DNA from: Sinosporangium siamense
GTDB lineage: Bacteria > Actinomycetota > Actinomycetes > Streptosporangiales > Streptosporangiaceae
NCBI RefSeq assembly: GCF_016863435.1
Contig: NZ_BOOW01000012.1
Span: 186,001-250,000 of the forward strand
Reading direction: 5' to 3'
Length of the DNA: 64,000 bases
In this document: positions 50,201 through 57,453 of the stretch, one piece after another
Layout of the letters: each line of letters starts with the position of its first letter
Position numbering within the stretch: position 1 is the first letter of the stretch
Translations under genes and position numbers: made by a program
The notes under the pieces: model-generated
Told to the model about the DNA's origin: nothing
The model's input: only the letters and a program-made list of their open reading frames with translations
Databases searched by the model: none

Positions 50201-50806
50201 GGGCGCGAGGGCCGGATGGTCGAACTGCACGCCGCCGGTGATGACGCCCAGCGTGACGCCCTCACCGCGGGTGCCGAACTCGTTCCACACCCGGTCGGCG
50301 CCGATGTGGCCGATGTTCCACTCGACGGCGTTGACCTTGGGGTTCGCCGCCTTCGCGAGCGTGGGTTTGGGCGTCGTGAGGAGGATGTCGGGTTCGACGC
50401 TCTCCACGCCGGGAAGTTTGGCGATCGCGGCGGCCAGTTCGGCGTCGCCGGTCACCTTGGCGCCGTTGGCGATCCACAGGGGGGTGTAGGCGGCTTTACG
50501 TTCGGTGAGCAGGGTCCGCAGGCCGGCTTGGGCGGCGGCGGCGAACGTGCTCTTGGCCTGATAAACGTGGGCGGCCTTGCCGGCCTTGCCGGCCTTGCCG
50601 GTGGCCGACCTCGCGGCGGCGAGGTCGGCGCCGCCCTTGAGGCGCACGAGGAAGTCGGTGGTGCCCTTCTTGGCGAGCTCGGCCAGCAACGCCTTGTCGA
50701 CCTTGCCGGCCGGCGCGGCCTGGGCCACCGTTTGCGGGAGAAGAAGTGAGAGGGCTGCGGCGGTTCCGGTGATGAGGGCCCGCCATCGCCTGGGGGTGCG
50801 TGGCAT
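47231..50806 (-). CDS. Secreted S8-fold pseudoprotease with malectin domain; triad lost (array member F)
   Basis: The ATG at 50806 follows AAGGAGGCCGC, giving 1191 residues; an ATG at 50869 lies too close to the likely transcription start. A signal peptide ends near TVAQA30. The catalytic sites are changed in ways different from C and E: GVITGGV (Asp to Thr), PGTRLLGV (His to Pro), LDSGFN in the oxyanion region, and HWGPLSASH (Ser to Pro). So this member lost activity independently or has diverged further. The rest of the architecture is complete, with FSFPFYRGSYS, a BACON-like LVTRGEPAATTTFTLTNLG and the malectin domain. It heads the F-E-D unit and has the conserved upstream element. Confidence 0.92.
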   Translation of the reverse strand: MPRTPRRWRALITGTAAALSLLLPQTVAQAAPAGKVDKALLAELAKKGTTDFLVRLKGGADLAAARSATGKAGKAGKAAHVYQAKSTFAAAAQAGLRTLLTERKAAYTPLWIANGAKVTGDAELAAAIAKLPGVESVEPDILLTTPKPTLAKAANPKVNAVEWNIGHIGADRVWNEFGTRGEGVTLGVITGGVQFDHPALAPRYRGRQADGTMDHSYNWYDVRTCATPGGATPCESSEQPGTRLLGVMVGGTDTQAIGVAPGATWMGVNACDDVCPMSALLAAGQWMLAPTDRWGRNPRPDLAPDVITTSWRAVNWENRRDNVGFPRWFGDLLDTWVAAGIFPVLDSGFNESTSCGSAAAPGGYANAYMAGTYGRDLRIWQYSDRGPGQNGEVKPNIATPGAEVVSTEPGNNYGVLHWGPLSASHVAGAVALLWSASPTLYRDVPATRALLDRTAADVNDTSCGGTAAKNNVWGEGRLDVHAAVKAAPATAAGALTGTVTAGGSPLARATVTTAAPGSRTVTTAADGTFRIPRLAAGTHQITVRKLGYGTATGTVTVTAGGTAVHDVTLAAVPTHTVSGRVTGDGTSAAGANVQVAGTGESTTTDADGRYRLTLPAGDHELKVTPTAYPTCAGTATLRTTVTGDTTKDITLPLRQDPFGYTCATGTEPYVAGTDKVAHPEPWVSPRVSLPFSFPFYRGSYSKAWLSAKGYVNFSSERGTPWNDNLPSFQMPHAAIMPFWDDLWLDDRSGIYTKTMGTVPNRTFVVEWRDMTFRNEPGKRLSFSALLHEDGSIGFRYRGVSPDSTDGRNATVGIQGGFHDVSAVEYTSNGNRPAVADGWSLEFTPNGRGLLTGTVLNANDRTPVGGASVKIGDLTTLTTAGDGTFAGLLPPGEHQVTVSKEGFGTVTRQATVRLGERSSADTDLITGRVSADTAAVELVTRGEPAATTTFTLTNLGRAASPYSVAAEATGGWLSVSPVSGELAPGASATITVTGDAAGLAPGTFRTGRLVVRSASAGNPVFHIPASIVAPKHEIAVDAGGTRDSLDAAGHKWTADRAYTAGGHGYLGAQSRTHTATGAIGGTADQELFKTARESQLEYRFDNLPSGVYLVELGFAETRDHRPGQRVFTVMAEGKLAVPGLDVAAEVGVRTATTRRYAVKVTDGQLNLRFVAQRGAPLVNTLRVTERPDKTLP

Positions 50807-50883
50807 GCGGCCTCCTTCAGAACGGACGTTGCCGGTCCGCCTGAGGCGGCGACAGGTAATGATCTTCACAGGTCATGCGGGAA

Positions 50884-50971
50884 ATGGTGGAGGGGTGATG
50901 TCAATATTTCAAGCCGTGGACCGTTGGAAAAACATTTCATTTCGATATTTAATGTAATGGGAGCGTTCCCG
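50884..50971 (-). promoter_or_regulatory. Conserved upstream element of the F-E-D unit: candidate promoter plus TGGGAGCG operator
   Basis: TTGAAA (50907-50912) and CACCAT (50884-50889) on the minus strand are 17 bases apart. TGGGAGCGTTCCCG at 50958-50971 is the best match among the three to the CebR/CelR-type operator TGGGAGCGCTCCCA (12 of 14). The block matches those at 39777-39865 and 54755-54842. A further shared ATCGTTCCC-like motif lies about 85 bp upstream (51046). Confidence 0.6.
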
Positions 50972-51116
50972 GGGGAATGGTGGAGATCCTTACCGAGGTG
51001 CTCAACGGCCGCTTCTCCGGCCGGACGATGGAAACGATGGTTTAAATCGTTCCCGGGCCGCTATTCGAACTTCCGCGCCCACCGTCGATTCCCATTTTCC
51101 GGACATGTGATGTGGA

Positions 51117-51148
51117 GTGCCGCCCACAGGTCTTCCTGTGGGCGGCAC
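51117..51148 (-). terminator. Perfect 14-bp hairpin after S8 member G
   Basis: GTGCCGCCCACAGG at 51117-51130 pairs perfectly with CCTGTGGGCGGCAC at 51135-51148 with a 4-base loop, 18 bp beyond the stop of member G. It separates G from the F-E-D promoter. Confidence 0.75.
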
Positions 51149-51165
51149 CCGGATTCGCCACTGCC

Positions 51166-54100
51166 TTACGGGATGGTTTTATCGGGGCGTTCGGAGACGC
51201 GGATGGTGTTGAGAATGGGGGTGCCGGTGAGCGGGACGAAGCGGACGTTGAGCCGCCCGTCGGTCACCTTCACGGTGTATTGCCGGGTGGTGGCCGTGCG
51301 CGCGCCGACCTCCAAGGCCAGATCCAGGGCCGGCACGGCCAGCTCGCCTTCGGCGTACACATCGAAGACGCGCTGTCCCGGGCGCGAGGCGCGGGTGTCG
51401 GCGAAACCCAGCTCGATCGTGTAAAAACCGCTCGGCAGATCATCGAAGCGGTATTCGGTCATGGATTCGCGTGCCCGCTGGAACAACGCCTGGTCGGGGG
51501 TGTCCTTGATGGTGGCGGTGGTGGAGTGGGTGCGGTCGCGGGTGCTCACATAGCCGTGGCCGCCCGGGGTGTGGGCGCGGTCGGCGGTCCAGCGTTCGCC
51601 GGTGGAGTCGGCGATGTCGCGGGTGCCGCCGACGTCGACGGCGATGCGGGTGGCCGGGATCACCATCGTGACCGGGATGTCGATCCTCGGGTTCCGCCCG
51701 CTCGCGGAGTTCACGCTCAGGGTGCCATTGCGGTAGGTCCCCGCCGGGAGACCTGTGCTGTCGGCGGTGACGGTGACCGTGACCGACGCGCGGGGTGGGA
51801 GCTCGCCCTCCGCGGGAGTCGCGCTCAGCCAGGCGCCCGCCGGGGTCGGGCGCAGCGCGTAGGTGGCGGAGGACGTGCCGAGGTTGGTGAGCACGATCGT
51901 GGCGCTCTTCTTGCCGTTCGCGGGGGTGACGAGGTCGAGTTCGCCGGCCGAGGCGCTCACCCGGCCGGTGATCAGCGTCGCGTCGAGCCGGCTGCGATCG
52001 GCGGCGGCCACGGTCGCGGGATGGGTGACGGGGCCGTAGTGTTCCTTGGCCACGGTGATCTGGTGATCGCCGGCCGGCACGTGCGCGATGTAGGTGCCGT
52101 CCTGCGCGGTCGTCACCCGCGCACCACCGCCGATCCGCACCTCGGCCCCTGGCACCGGCCTGCCGTCGTTGCCGTCGAGGACGGTGCCGGCGAGCACGCC
52201 GTGCGGGATCGTGAAGGTCACACTCCCGCCGTCGGCGAGGGACGGCGCGTTGTAGGAGAACGGGAAGACCTCCCAGTAGAGGCCCTCCAAGCCGATCGTC
52301 GCGCTGCTCCCCGCGGCGAGGTCGTGGGTGACACCGCGGTAGCGGAAACTGATCGCGCCGTTCTCACCGAGCAGCGCGGAGAACGACACGCGTTCGGCCG
52401 GGGCTGAGTGGAACTGCACATTGCGCCATTCCACGACGAAGGTCCGGCGGGGGGCGGTGCCGACGACCGCCGTGTAGATCCCGGCATCGGCGTCCACCAC
52501 GAGGTCATCCCAGAAGGGGAAAATCGCGTCAGACACGAGCGACGGCAACGTCCCGTTGTCGCGGAACCGCCAGTCGGCGGTGAAGTCGATCCAACCGCTG
52601 CCGCTGACATACGCCTTGTCATAGAAACGGCCGAGGAACGGGAAGGGGAACGGCAGCGGCACAGAGGTGTCGTTCCCCCGGCCGGTGATCGGCAGCTTGG
52701 TGGTGCCGCCCACATATGGATCACTGCCCCTGACACATCCCATGCCGAAGCTCTCGGTACGGCGGGGCAGCACGATGTCCTTGGTCATGTCGGCGGTCAC
52801 CGTGATCGGCACCTCGATCCCCTTGGAGCAGCGTCCCTGCGGCGGGGTGACCTTAAGGGTGTAGGTCCCGGCGGGCAGCGAGACCCGGTAGCGGCCCGCG
52901 GCGTCGGTCGTGACGGGAAGCTCCGGTGTGCCGAGCGCCTCCAGAGTGACCGGTGAGTCGGGAGCGCCGTCAAAGGTGACCGTTCCGGTCACCGCGTGCC
53001 TCTGCTGCGCGGTCATGACGAGATCCAGCACCGCGGCCTCGCCGGTGGCCAGGGTGACGGACCCGGTGGCGTCGTCGTAGCCGAATTTGCGTGCCGTGAG
53101 CTTATAGGTGCCGGGGCGCAGGTGCGGCAGCGCATAGGTTCCGTCGGCCGCGACGCTGAACTTCCGCCGCGACGGGCCGGTGAGGACGAGGTCGACCCCG
53201 GCCATCGCCGCCCCTCCGGCGGTGACCGTGCCGCGCAGCGCGGCGGTCAGCGCCGGGGCGTCGCGGGCGGCGGCATAGACGTCGAGCCGTCCTTCGCCCC
53301 AGACGGGATTCTCCGCGGCGGTGCCGCCGCAGCTCGTGTCGTCCATGTCGATCGCGCCGCCGTCGAGGAGGTCGCGGGTGGCCCCGACGTCGCCTTTCAC
53401 GTTGGGGGCCGCCGCCCAGATGAGGGCCGCGGCGCCCGCGACGTGCGCGGAGGCCGACAACGTGGAGGAGACGGTGCGGTGGCGCAGGACCCCTGGCCAG
53501 GCCGATCGGATATCCACACCGGGCGCGGCGATGTCGGGCTTGATATCGCCTCCGTCCGTGCCGCGGCTGGAGAAGGGGGCGATGGTGTTGTTCACGTCGA
53601 ACGCGCCGGCGCTGTAGGCGTTGGCGTTGTTCCCCGGGGGATAGTCGGTCCCGCAGCGAGGCCCCCCGTGGCCGGCACCGAAGATGGAGAAGATGCCTGC
53701 CGCCTCCCAGGCGTCCAGAACCGGCTTGTACCACCATCGGTCGGCCGACGGCCCGGACCAGAAGTTGTGCACGATGTGCGGGGCGAGGTCCGGGCGTGGG
53801 TTGGCCCCGGAGCGGTCGGTCGGGGCCACCATCCACTGCCCTGCCTCGATGATGAACGACTCGGGGCAGAATTCGAAGTTGCAGACGGAGGCGGCGATCC
53901 ACTTCGCCCCCGGCGCGACGCCGATCGTTCCGGCTCCACCGACCATGGTGCCCGTCACGTGCGTGCCGTTGCCGTGCCAGTCACACGGGGCCAAGCCGCA
54001 GTCATCCAGTCTGGCGAACCAGTTGTAGTTGTGGTCGAAGGTGCCGTCGGCCTTCCGGCCGCGGTATTTCCCGACTAGGTCGGGGTGGTCGTATTCCACG

Positions 54101-54747
54101 CCGGTGTCAATGGTGGCGACCACGATGCCGTCACCTCGCACGCCGAGGTCGTTCCAGACCCGCGGCGCGTTGACGCGGTCGACGTTCCACTCGACACCCT
54201 CGGCCGCCGGCGCCTCCTTGCCGGGTGCCTTGGCCGGCGGCGGGAGGGCCCGGTCGGGGACGACGGACTCGACCTCCGGCAGGTTCGCGACGGCCTGGGC
54301 GAGCGCCGCGTCGCCCTTCACCGCCACCGCGTTGACGATCCACAAGGGTCTGAACTCCGCCTTGCGCGCAGTGAGAAGGCTTCGCAGGCCGGCCTGGGAC
54401 TTCGCCGCGTGGGCGGACTTGGCGGCGAGCACCTGGGCGCCCTTGTCCGCCTTGCCGGTGGCCTCGAAGGCCGTGCCGAGGTCGCCGCCCTCCTTCAGCC
54501 GCACGAGGAAACCGGTTTGCTTCTTGCCGTTCAGCTGCTCCCTAAGATCCTTGTGGATCTTGGGGGACAGGTTCCGTGCGGGTTCGGGGGAAGGTGCGGC
54601 TGGTGCCGCGGTCGGCGGGCGGGCTTGTGCCGTAGCCAGCGGGAAGAGGAGGGAGACGGCGGTGAGGGCGCCGAGCATGATCGGCCGCCACCGCCGGGAG
54701 GTCTTTGACAATAACGGCGAGTTTGGAGAACGATCTTCCCATGCCAT
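51166..54747 (-). CDS. Secreted S8-fold pseudoprotease with malectin domain; His and Ser lost (array member G)
   Basis: The start is uncertain. The ATG at 54747 gives 1193 residues and would be nearly leaderless relative to the candidate promoter. A TTG at 54711 (MSKTSRRWRP) matches the N-termini of B and D better but lacks a ribosome site. A signal peptide follows (IMLGALTAVSLLFPLATAQA). Asp is kept (TIDTGV), but His is Asn (GNGTHVTGT), the oxyanion Asn is His (FGAGHGG) and Ser is Leu (SSTLSASAH). The domains otherwise resemble B and D, ending with a malectin domain. So inactivation occurred also within the B/D-like branch. It is a single-gene unit with its own upstream element and terminator. 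Confidence 0.9.
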   Translation of the reverse strand: MAWEDRSPNSPLLSKTSRRWRPIMLGALTAVSLLFPLATAQARPPTAAPAAPSPEPARNLSPKIHKDLREQLNGKKQTGFLVRLKEGGDLGTAFEATGKADKGAQVLAAKSAHAAKSQAGLRSLLTARKAEFRPLWIVNAVAVKGDAALAQAVANLPEVESVVPDRALPPPAKAPGKEAPAAEGVEWNVDRVNAPRVWNDLGVRGDGIVVATIDTGVEYDHPDLVGKYRGRKADGTFDHNYNWFARLDDCGLAPCDWHGNGTHVTGTMVGGAGTIGVAPGAKWIAASVCNFEFCPESFIIEAGQWMVAPTDRSGANPRPDLAPHIVHNFWSGPSADRWWYKPVLDAWEAAGIFSIFGAGHGGPRCGTDYPPGNNANAYSAGAFDVNNTIAPFSSRGTDGGDIKPDIAAPGVDIRSAWPGVLRHRTVSSTLSASAHVAGAAALIWAAAPNVKGDVGATRDLLDGGAIDMDDTSCGGTAAENPVWGEGRLDVYAAARDAPALTAALRGTVTAGGAAMAGVDLVLTGPSRRKFSVAADGTYALPHLRPGTYKLTARKFGYDDATGSVTLATGEAAVLDLVMTAQQRHAVTGTVTFDGAPDSPVTLEALGTPELPVTTDAAGRYRVSLPAGTYTLKVTPPQGRCSKGIEVPITVTADMTKDIVLPRRTESFGMGCVRGSDPYVGGTTKLPITGRGNDTSVPLPFPFPFLGRFYDKAYVSGSGWIDFTADWRFRDNGTLPSLVSDAIFPFWDDLVVDADAGIYTAVVGTAPRRTFVVEWRNVQFHSAPAERVSFSALLGENGAISFRYRGVTHDLAAGSSATIGLEGLYWEVFPFSYNAPSLADGGSVTFTIPHGVLAGTVLDGNDGRPVPGAEVRIGGGARVTTAQDGTYIAHVPAGDHQITVAKEHYGPVTHPATVAAADRSRLDATLITGRVSASAGELDLVTPANGKKSATIVLTNLGTSSATYALRPTPAGAWLSATPAEGELPPRASVTVTVTADSTGLPAGTYRNGTLSVNSASGRNPRIDIPVTMVIPATRIAVDVGGTRDIADSTGERWTADRAHTPGGHGYVSTRDRTHSTTATIKDTPDQALFQRARESMTEYRFDDLPSGFYTIELGFADTRASRPGQRVFDVYAEGELAVPALDLALEVGARTATTRQYTVKVTDGRLNVRFVPLTGTPILNTIRVSERPDKTIP

Positions 54748-54754
54748 GCCGAGA

Positions 54755-54842
54755 ATGGTGAATGGGTCTGATCGACATTTCAAGCGATGGACCGTTGGAA
54801 AACAAGTGCGTATTAATATTTAAGGTTATGGGAGCGTTCTCC
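54755..54842 (-). promoter_or_regulatory. Conserved upstream element of S8 member G
   Basis: TTGAAA (54778-54783) and CACCAT (54755-54760) lie 17 bases apart on the minus strand, and TGGGAGCGTTCTCC lies at 54829-54842. The block shares CCAACGGTCCA-x-CGCTTGAAAT with the elements upstream of F and C. A second GGGATCGTTCCC motif is at about 54902-54913. Confidence 0.55.
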
Positions 54843-54958
54843 GTGTGTACGGAGCCACGTGGAGCTGGATTTATCGGCATGATGGGTGGATTTCGAACAT
54901 CGGGATCGTTCCCATGGTGCAGTTCGAATCCCGATGACCGCCCTTGGGCATCTCTGTG

Positions 54959-55411
54959 TCACACAGTGCGCCGACCTGGCGTATGCCTGTGTGGACCTGC
55001 TCCGCCGAGCGCCCGTGAACTCCCCGCAGGATCGGCATCAACGATCAACACCACGGGCAGGGCCACCGGCAAGAAGGCCCGCCAGACGGCGATGGTGAGG
55101 TCGATAGCGCGGTTGCCCAGATGCGCGAGTTCGTGGAGGACCACCGCCCGGAATCCCGCCGGGTCCGTGGAGAAGGTGCGCACCAGACCGGCGTCGAGTC
55201 GCACGGAACGGCGTCCGGCGCGGCCGAACGCCACGCCGCTCATCGCCTGCCGGGCGCTCAGCAAGAACTGCGGAGCCCGCTTCAAGTCAGCGTGCCGTAC
55301 CAGGTTGTGGAGTTCGGCGGCGAGTTCCGGGGCGTCGCTTTCGGGGGGGCGGGGTGAGTTTGAACCTCCGGCGATGCCACACCGGCTGCTAATAGCTTGA
55401 TCGAAAATCAT
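54959..55411 (-). pseudogene. Fragment of an M48-like metallopeptidase gene
   Basis: The 150-codon frame contains RRSVRLDAGLVRTFSTDPAGFRAVVLHELAHLGNRAIDLTIAVWRAFLPVALPVVLI. The HELAH motif plus the following membrane-like helix fits M48-type (HtpX/Ste24-like) zinc peptidases. The third zinc ligand and the rest of the catalytic domain are missing, because the frame turns into unrelated Gly/Arg-rich sequence after LPVVLIVDADPAG. No good ribosome site precedes the ATG. It is probably a gene remnant between the S8 array and the racemase operon. An active short protein is unlikely. Confidence 0.6.
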
Positions 55412-55426
55412 AGGCCGTGCATACGG

Positions 55427-55464
55427 CGGCCCCCGGACATGGTGGTGGTCAAGTCCGGGGGCCG
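55427..55464 (-). terminator. Strong 12-bp hairpin after the racemase operon
   Basis: CGGCCCCCGGAC at 55427-55438 pairs perfectly with GTCCGGGGGCCG at 55453-55464. It begins 17 bp beyond the stop of the OSBS/NSAR gene and ends that operon. Confidence 0.75.
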
Positions 55465-55480
55465 ATAGGGGAGGGGTCCG

Positions 55481-56587
55481 TCAGGCGGGGATCCACTCCG
55501 TCCATGAGGTGATCTCGGACAGAACCTCCGGAAGGGGTTCCACGCCGAGGCCGGGGCCGGTGGGCACGGTCAGGTGGCCGTCGTCCAGGACGAAGGGCTC
55601 GGTGACGTCCTGGGCGTAGTAGCGGCTCGACCCCGACGTGTCGCCCGGGAGGGTGAAGCCGGGCAGGGCGGCCAGGGCGACGTTGGCGGCGCGGCCGATG
55701 CCGGTCTCCAGCATGCCGCCGCACCACACCGCGATGCCGTGCGCCGACGCCAGGTCGTGGATCTTGCGGGCCTCGATGTAGCCGCCGATCCGGCCGGGCT
55801 TGATGTTGATGATCGAGCAGGAGCCGAGCGTGATCGCGGCGGCGGCGTGCTCGACCGACTCGATCGACTCGTCCAGGCACACCGGCGTGTTGATCCGCTT
55901 GGAGAGGGCGGCGTGCTGCACCAGGTCGTCGTTGGCGAGCGGCTGCTCGATGAGCAGCAGCCCGAACTCGTCGAGCTTGGCCAGGTGGGGGGCGTCGACG
56001 AGCGTGTAGGCGGCGTTGGCGTCCGCCTGCAGCAGGATGCCGTCGCCGAAACGCTCACGTACGGCGCGCACCGGCTCGATGTCCCAGCCCGGCTCGATCT
56101 TCAGCTTGATGCGGACATATCCCTCGGACAGGTAGCCGTCGACCGCGTCAAGCAACTCGGGGATCGAGTTCATGATCCCGACGGACACGCCGCACGGCAC
56201 CCGCTCGGCGGTCGCGCCGAGGAACCGCCCGAACGACTCGCCCGACGCGCGCAACTGGGCGTCGAGCACGGCCGTCTCCAGCGCCGTCTTCGCCATCCGG
56301 TGGCCCTTGAACTTCGCCAGCGCGTGGGCCACGCCGTACCCGTCGATGCCCGGCCGCGACGTGAGCGCCGGGATGAGGAAGCGCCGCATCACATCGACGG
56401 ACGCGTCGACGTATTCCGACGAGTAGAGCGGCGACGACATCGCCACACACTCGCCCCAGCCCTCCGCCTCAGGGGTGACGACCCGCACGAGCAGCACGTC
56501 ACGCTCGTGCTCGACACCGAACGAGGTGCGGAACGGCGCGACCAGCGGCAGATCGATCCTGCGCAGCTCGATACCAGAGATCTTCAT
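55481..56587 (-). CDS. Enolase-superfamily N-succinyl/N-acylamino acid racemase (OSBS/NSAR family)
   Basis: The ATG at 56585-56587 gives 368 residues (the longer upstream frame is a shadow of the acyltransferase gene). The catalytic residues are complete: KxK motif Lys161/Lys163 (RIKLKIEPG), metal ligands Asp189 (LQADANAAY), Glu214 (LIEQPL) and Asp239 (CLDESI), and Lys263 (INIKPGRIGG). These numbers coincide with those of the Amycolatopsis N-acylamino acid racemase/OSBS. The family either makes o-succinylbenzoate for menaquinone or racemises N-acyl amino acids. Here no men genes are near, but a GNAT acyltransferase and an M20 hydrolase lie directly upstream, as in the known D- to L-amino acid pathway of Geobacillus. 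I therefore favour N-succinylamino acid racemase. Confidence 0.9.
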   Translation of the reverse strand: MKISGIELRRIDLPLVAPFRTSFGVEHERDVLLVRVVTPEAEGWGECVAMSSPLYSSEYVDASVDVMRRFLIPALTSRPGIDGYGVAHALAKFKGHRMAKTALETAVLDAQLRASGESFGRFLGATAERVPCGVSVGIMNSIPELLDAVDGYLSEGYVRIKLKIEPGWDIEPVRAVRERFGDGILLQADANAAYTLVDAPHLAKLDEFGLLLIEQPLANDDLVQHAALSKRINTPVCLDESIESVEHAAAAITLGSCSIINIKPGRIGGYIEARKIHDLASAHGIAVWCGGMLETGIGRAANVALAALPGFTLPGDTSGSSRYYAQDVTEPFVLDDGHLTVPTGPGLGVEPLPEVLSEITSWTEWIPA

Positions 56588-56622
56588 AAACCACCTACGG
56601 CGGAAACCCGCCGTGTCTCCTT

Positions 56623-57453
56623 TCAACCGTTCCTGTCGACGATGTAGCCACCGCCGCGGGTAAACCCGATCACTTTCGCGCCCGCCGCCATCAGATCGCC
56701 GAGCACGTCGCGCACCGCGCAGCGCCACGCCGTGGCGGCGCCCGGGTCTGTACGGCGGAGCGTCTCGATGTCCTCCGGCACCGCCACCAGGATCGTCCTG
56801 CCGTCGGTGCGCCCGAACACGGGCCGGCCTTCCTTGTTCTCCAACCCGGCGACCGCGTCGGCCGGCACGAGGGGGCGGTGGGGACTGCCGTCCGCGGCCC
56901 GCACCACGTGCGGCTCGTTGAGGCGCCACACGGCGAGCACACGGTCGGACTCGTCACCGGCGTTGATCGAGTCCTCCATCGCCCCGTAGAACCTGGGCAG
57001 GTATTCCTCCGGACGGGCGCCCAGCTTGACCAGGTTGAAGTAGATGTTGCGGCTCACCAGCGGGTCGAAGGTCCACGTGATGCGTTCGAGTCCGCGCTCC
57101 AACGCCCACGCCCGCTGGTGCAACTTCAACGCGAAGCCTATGCCCCGGCCGATCGTCGCACCCGTGATGTGCGAGTGCAGCGACACCCCGGGCGGCGCGG
57201 CGAGGAACCCCACGGAGCCGCCGACCAGCTCGTCCCCCTCATAGGCCCCGGACACATAGTTGCCCGCGTGCGACATCGCACGCATCAGCTCCGTCGTGAT
57301 CGGCGGACTGGTCGGGTCGGGCCGCCAAATGCGGTCGAACAGCTCGAAGACCGACTCGAACTCCTCAATCTCATGCAACTGCCGTACGGTAACCCCGGCC
57401 CGAGCGGCCGCCGCGTCGGCCGCCGCACTCGCGGCGGGCAGCGGCCCGCTCAC
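56623..57453 (-). CDS. GNAT-family N-acyltransferase, probable D-amino acid N-succinyltransferase
   Basis: I use the GTG at 57451-57453, which overlaps the M20 stop (GTGA), giving 276 residues; the longer upstream frame is shadow. The GNAT pattern is seen in YVSGAYEGDELVGGSVGFLAAPPG, HSHITGATIGRGIGFALKLHQRAWALERGLERITWTFDPLVSRNIYFNLVKLGARPEEY, where the RGIGFAL segment fits the acyl-CoA pyrophosphate loop. The PLVSRNIYFNLVKLGA and FYGAMEDSIN features match the group of GNAT proteins found beside OSBS/NSAR genes. In that pathway the enzyme succinylates D-amino acids. Specificity here is inferred from neighbours. It lies between the hydrolase and the racemase gene, 35 bp upstream of the latter. 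Confidence 0.85.
   Translation of the reverse strand: MSGPLPAASAAADAAAARAGVTVRQLHEIEEFESVFELFDRIWRPDPTSPPITTELMRAMSHAGNYVSGAYEGDELVGGSVGFLAAPPGVSLHSHITGATIGRGIGFALKLHQRAWALERGLERITWTFDPLVSRNIYFNLVKLGARPEEYLPRFYGAMEDSINAGDESDRVLAVWRLNEPHVVRAADGSPHRPLVPADAVAGLENKEGRPVFGRTDGRTILVAVPEDIETLRRTDPGAATAWRCAVRDVLGDLMAAGAKVIGFTRGGGYIVDRNG

Noticed and set aside
55481-56929. Long form of the racemase gene (482 codons)
   Set aside because: The first 114 codons overlap the acyltransferase gene out of frame and have no similarity to the enolase superfamily; MKISGIELRRIDLP at 56587 is the true start.
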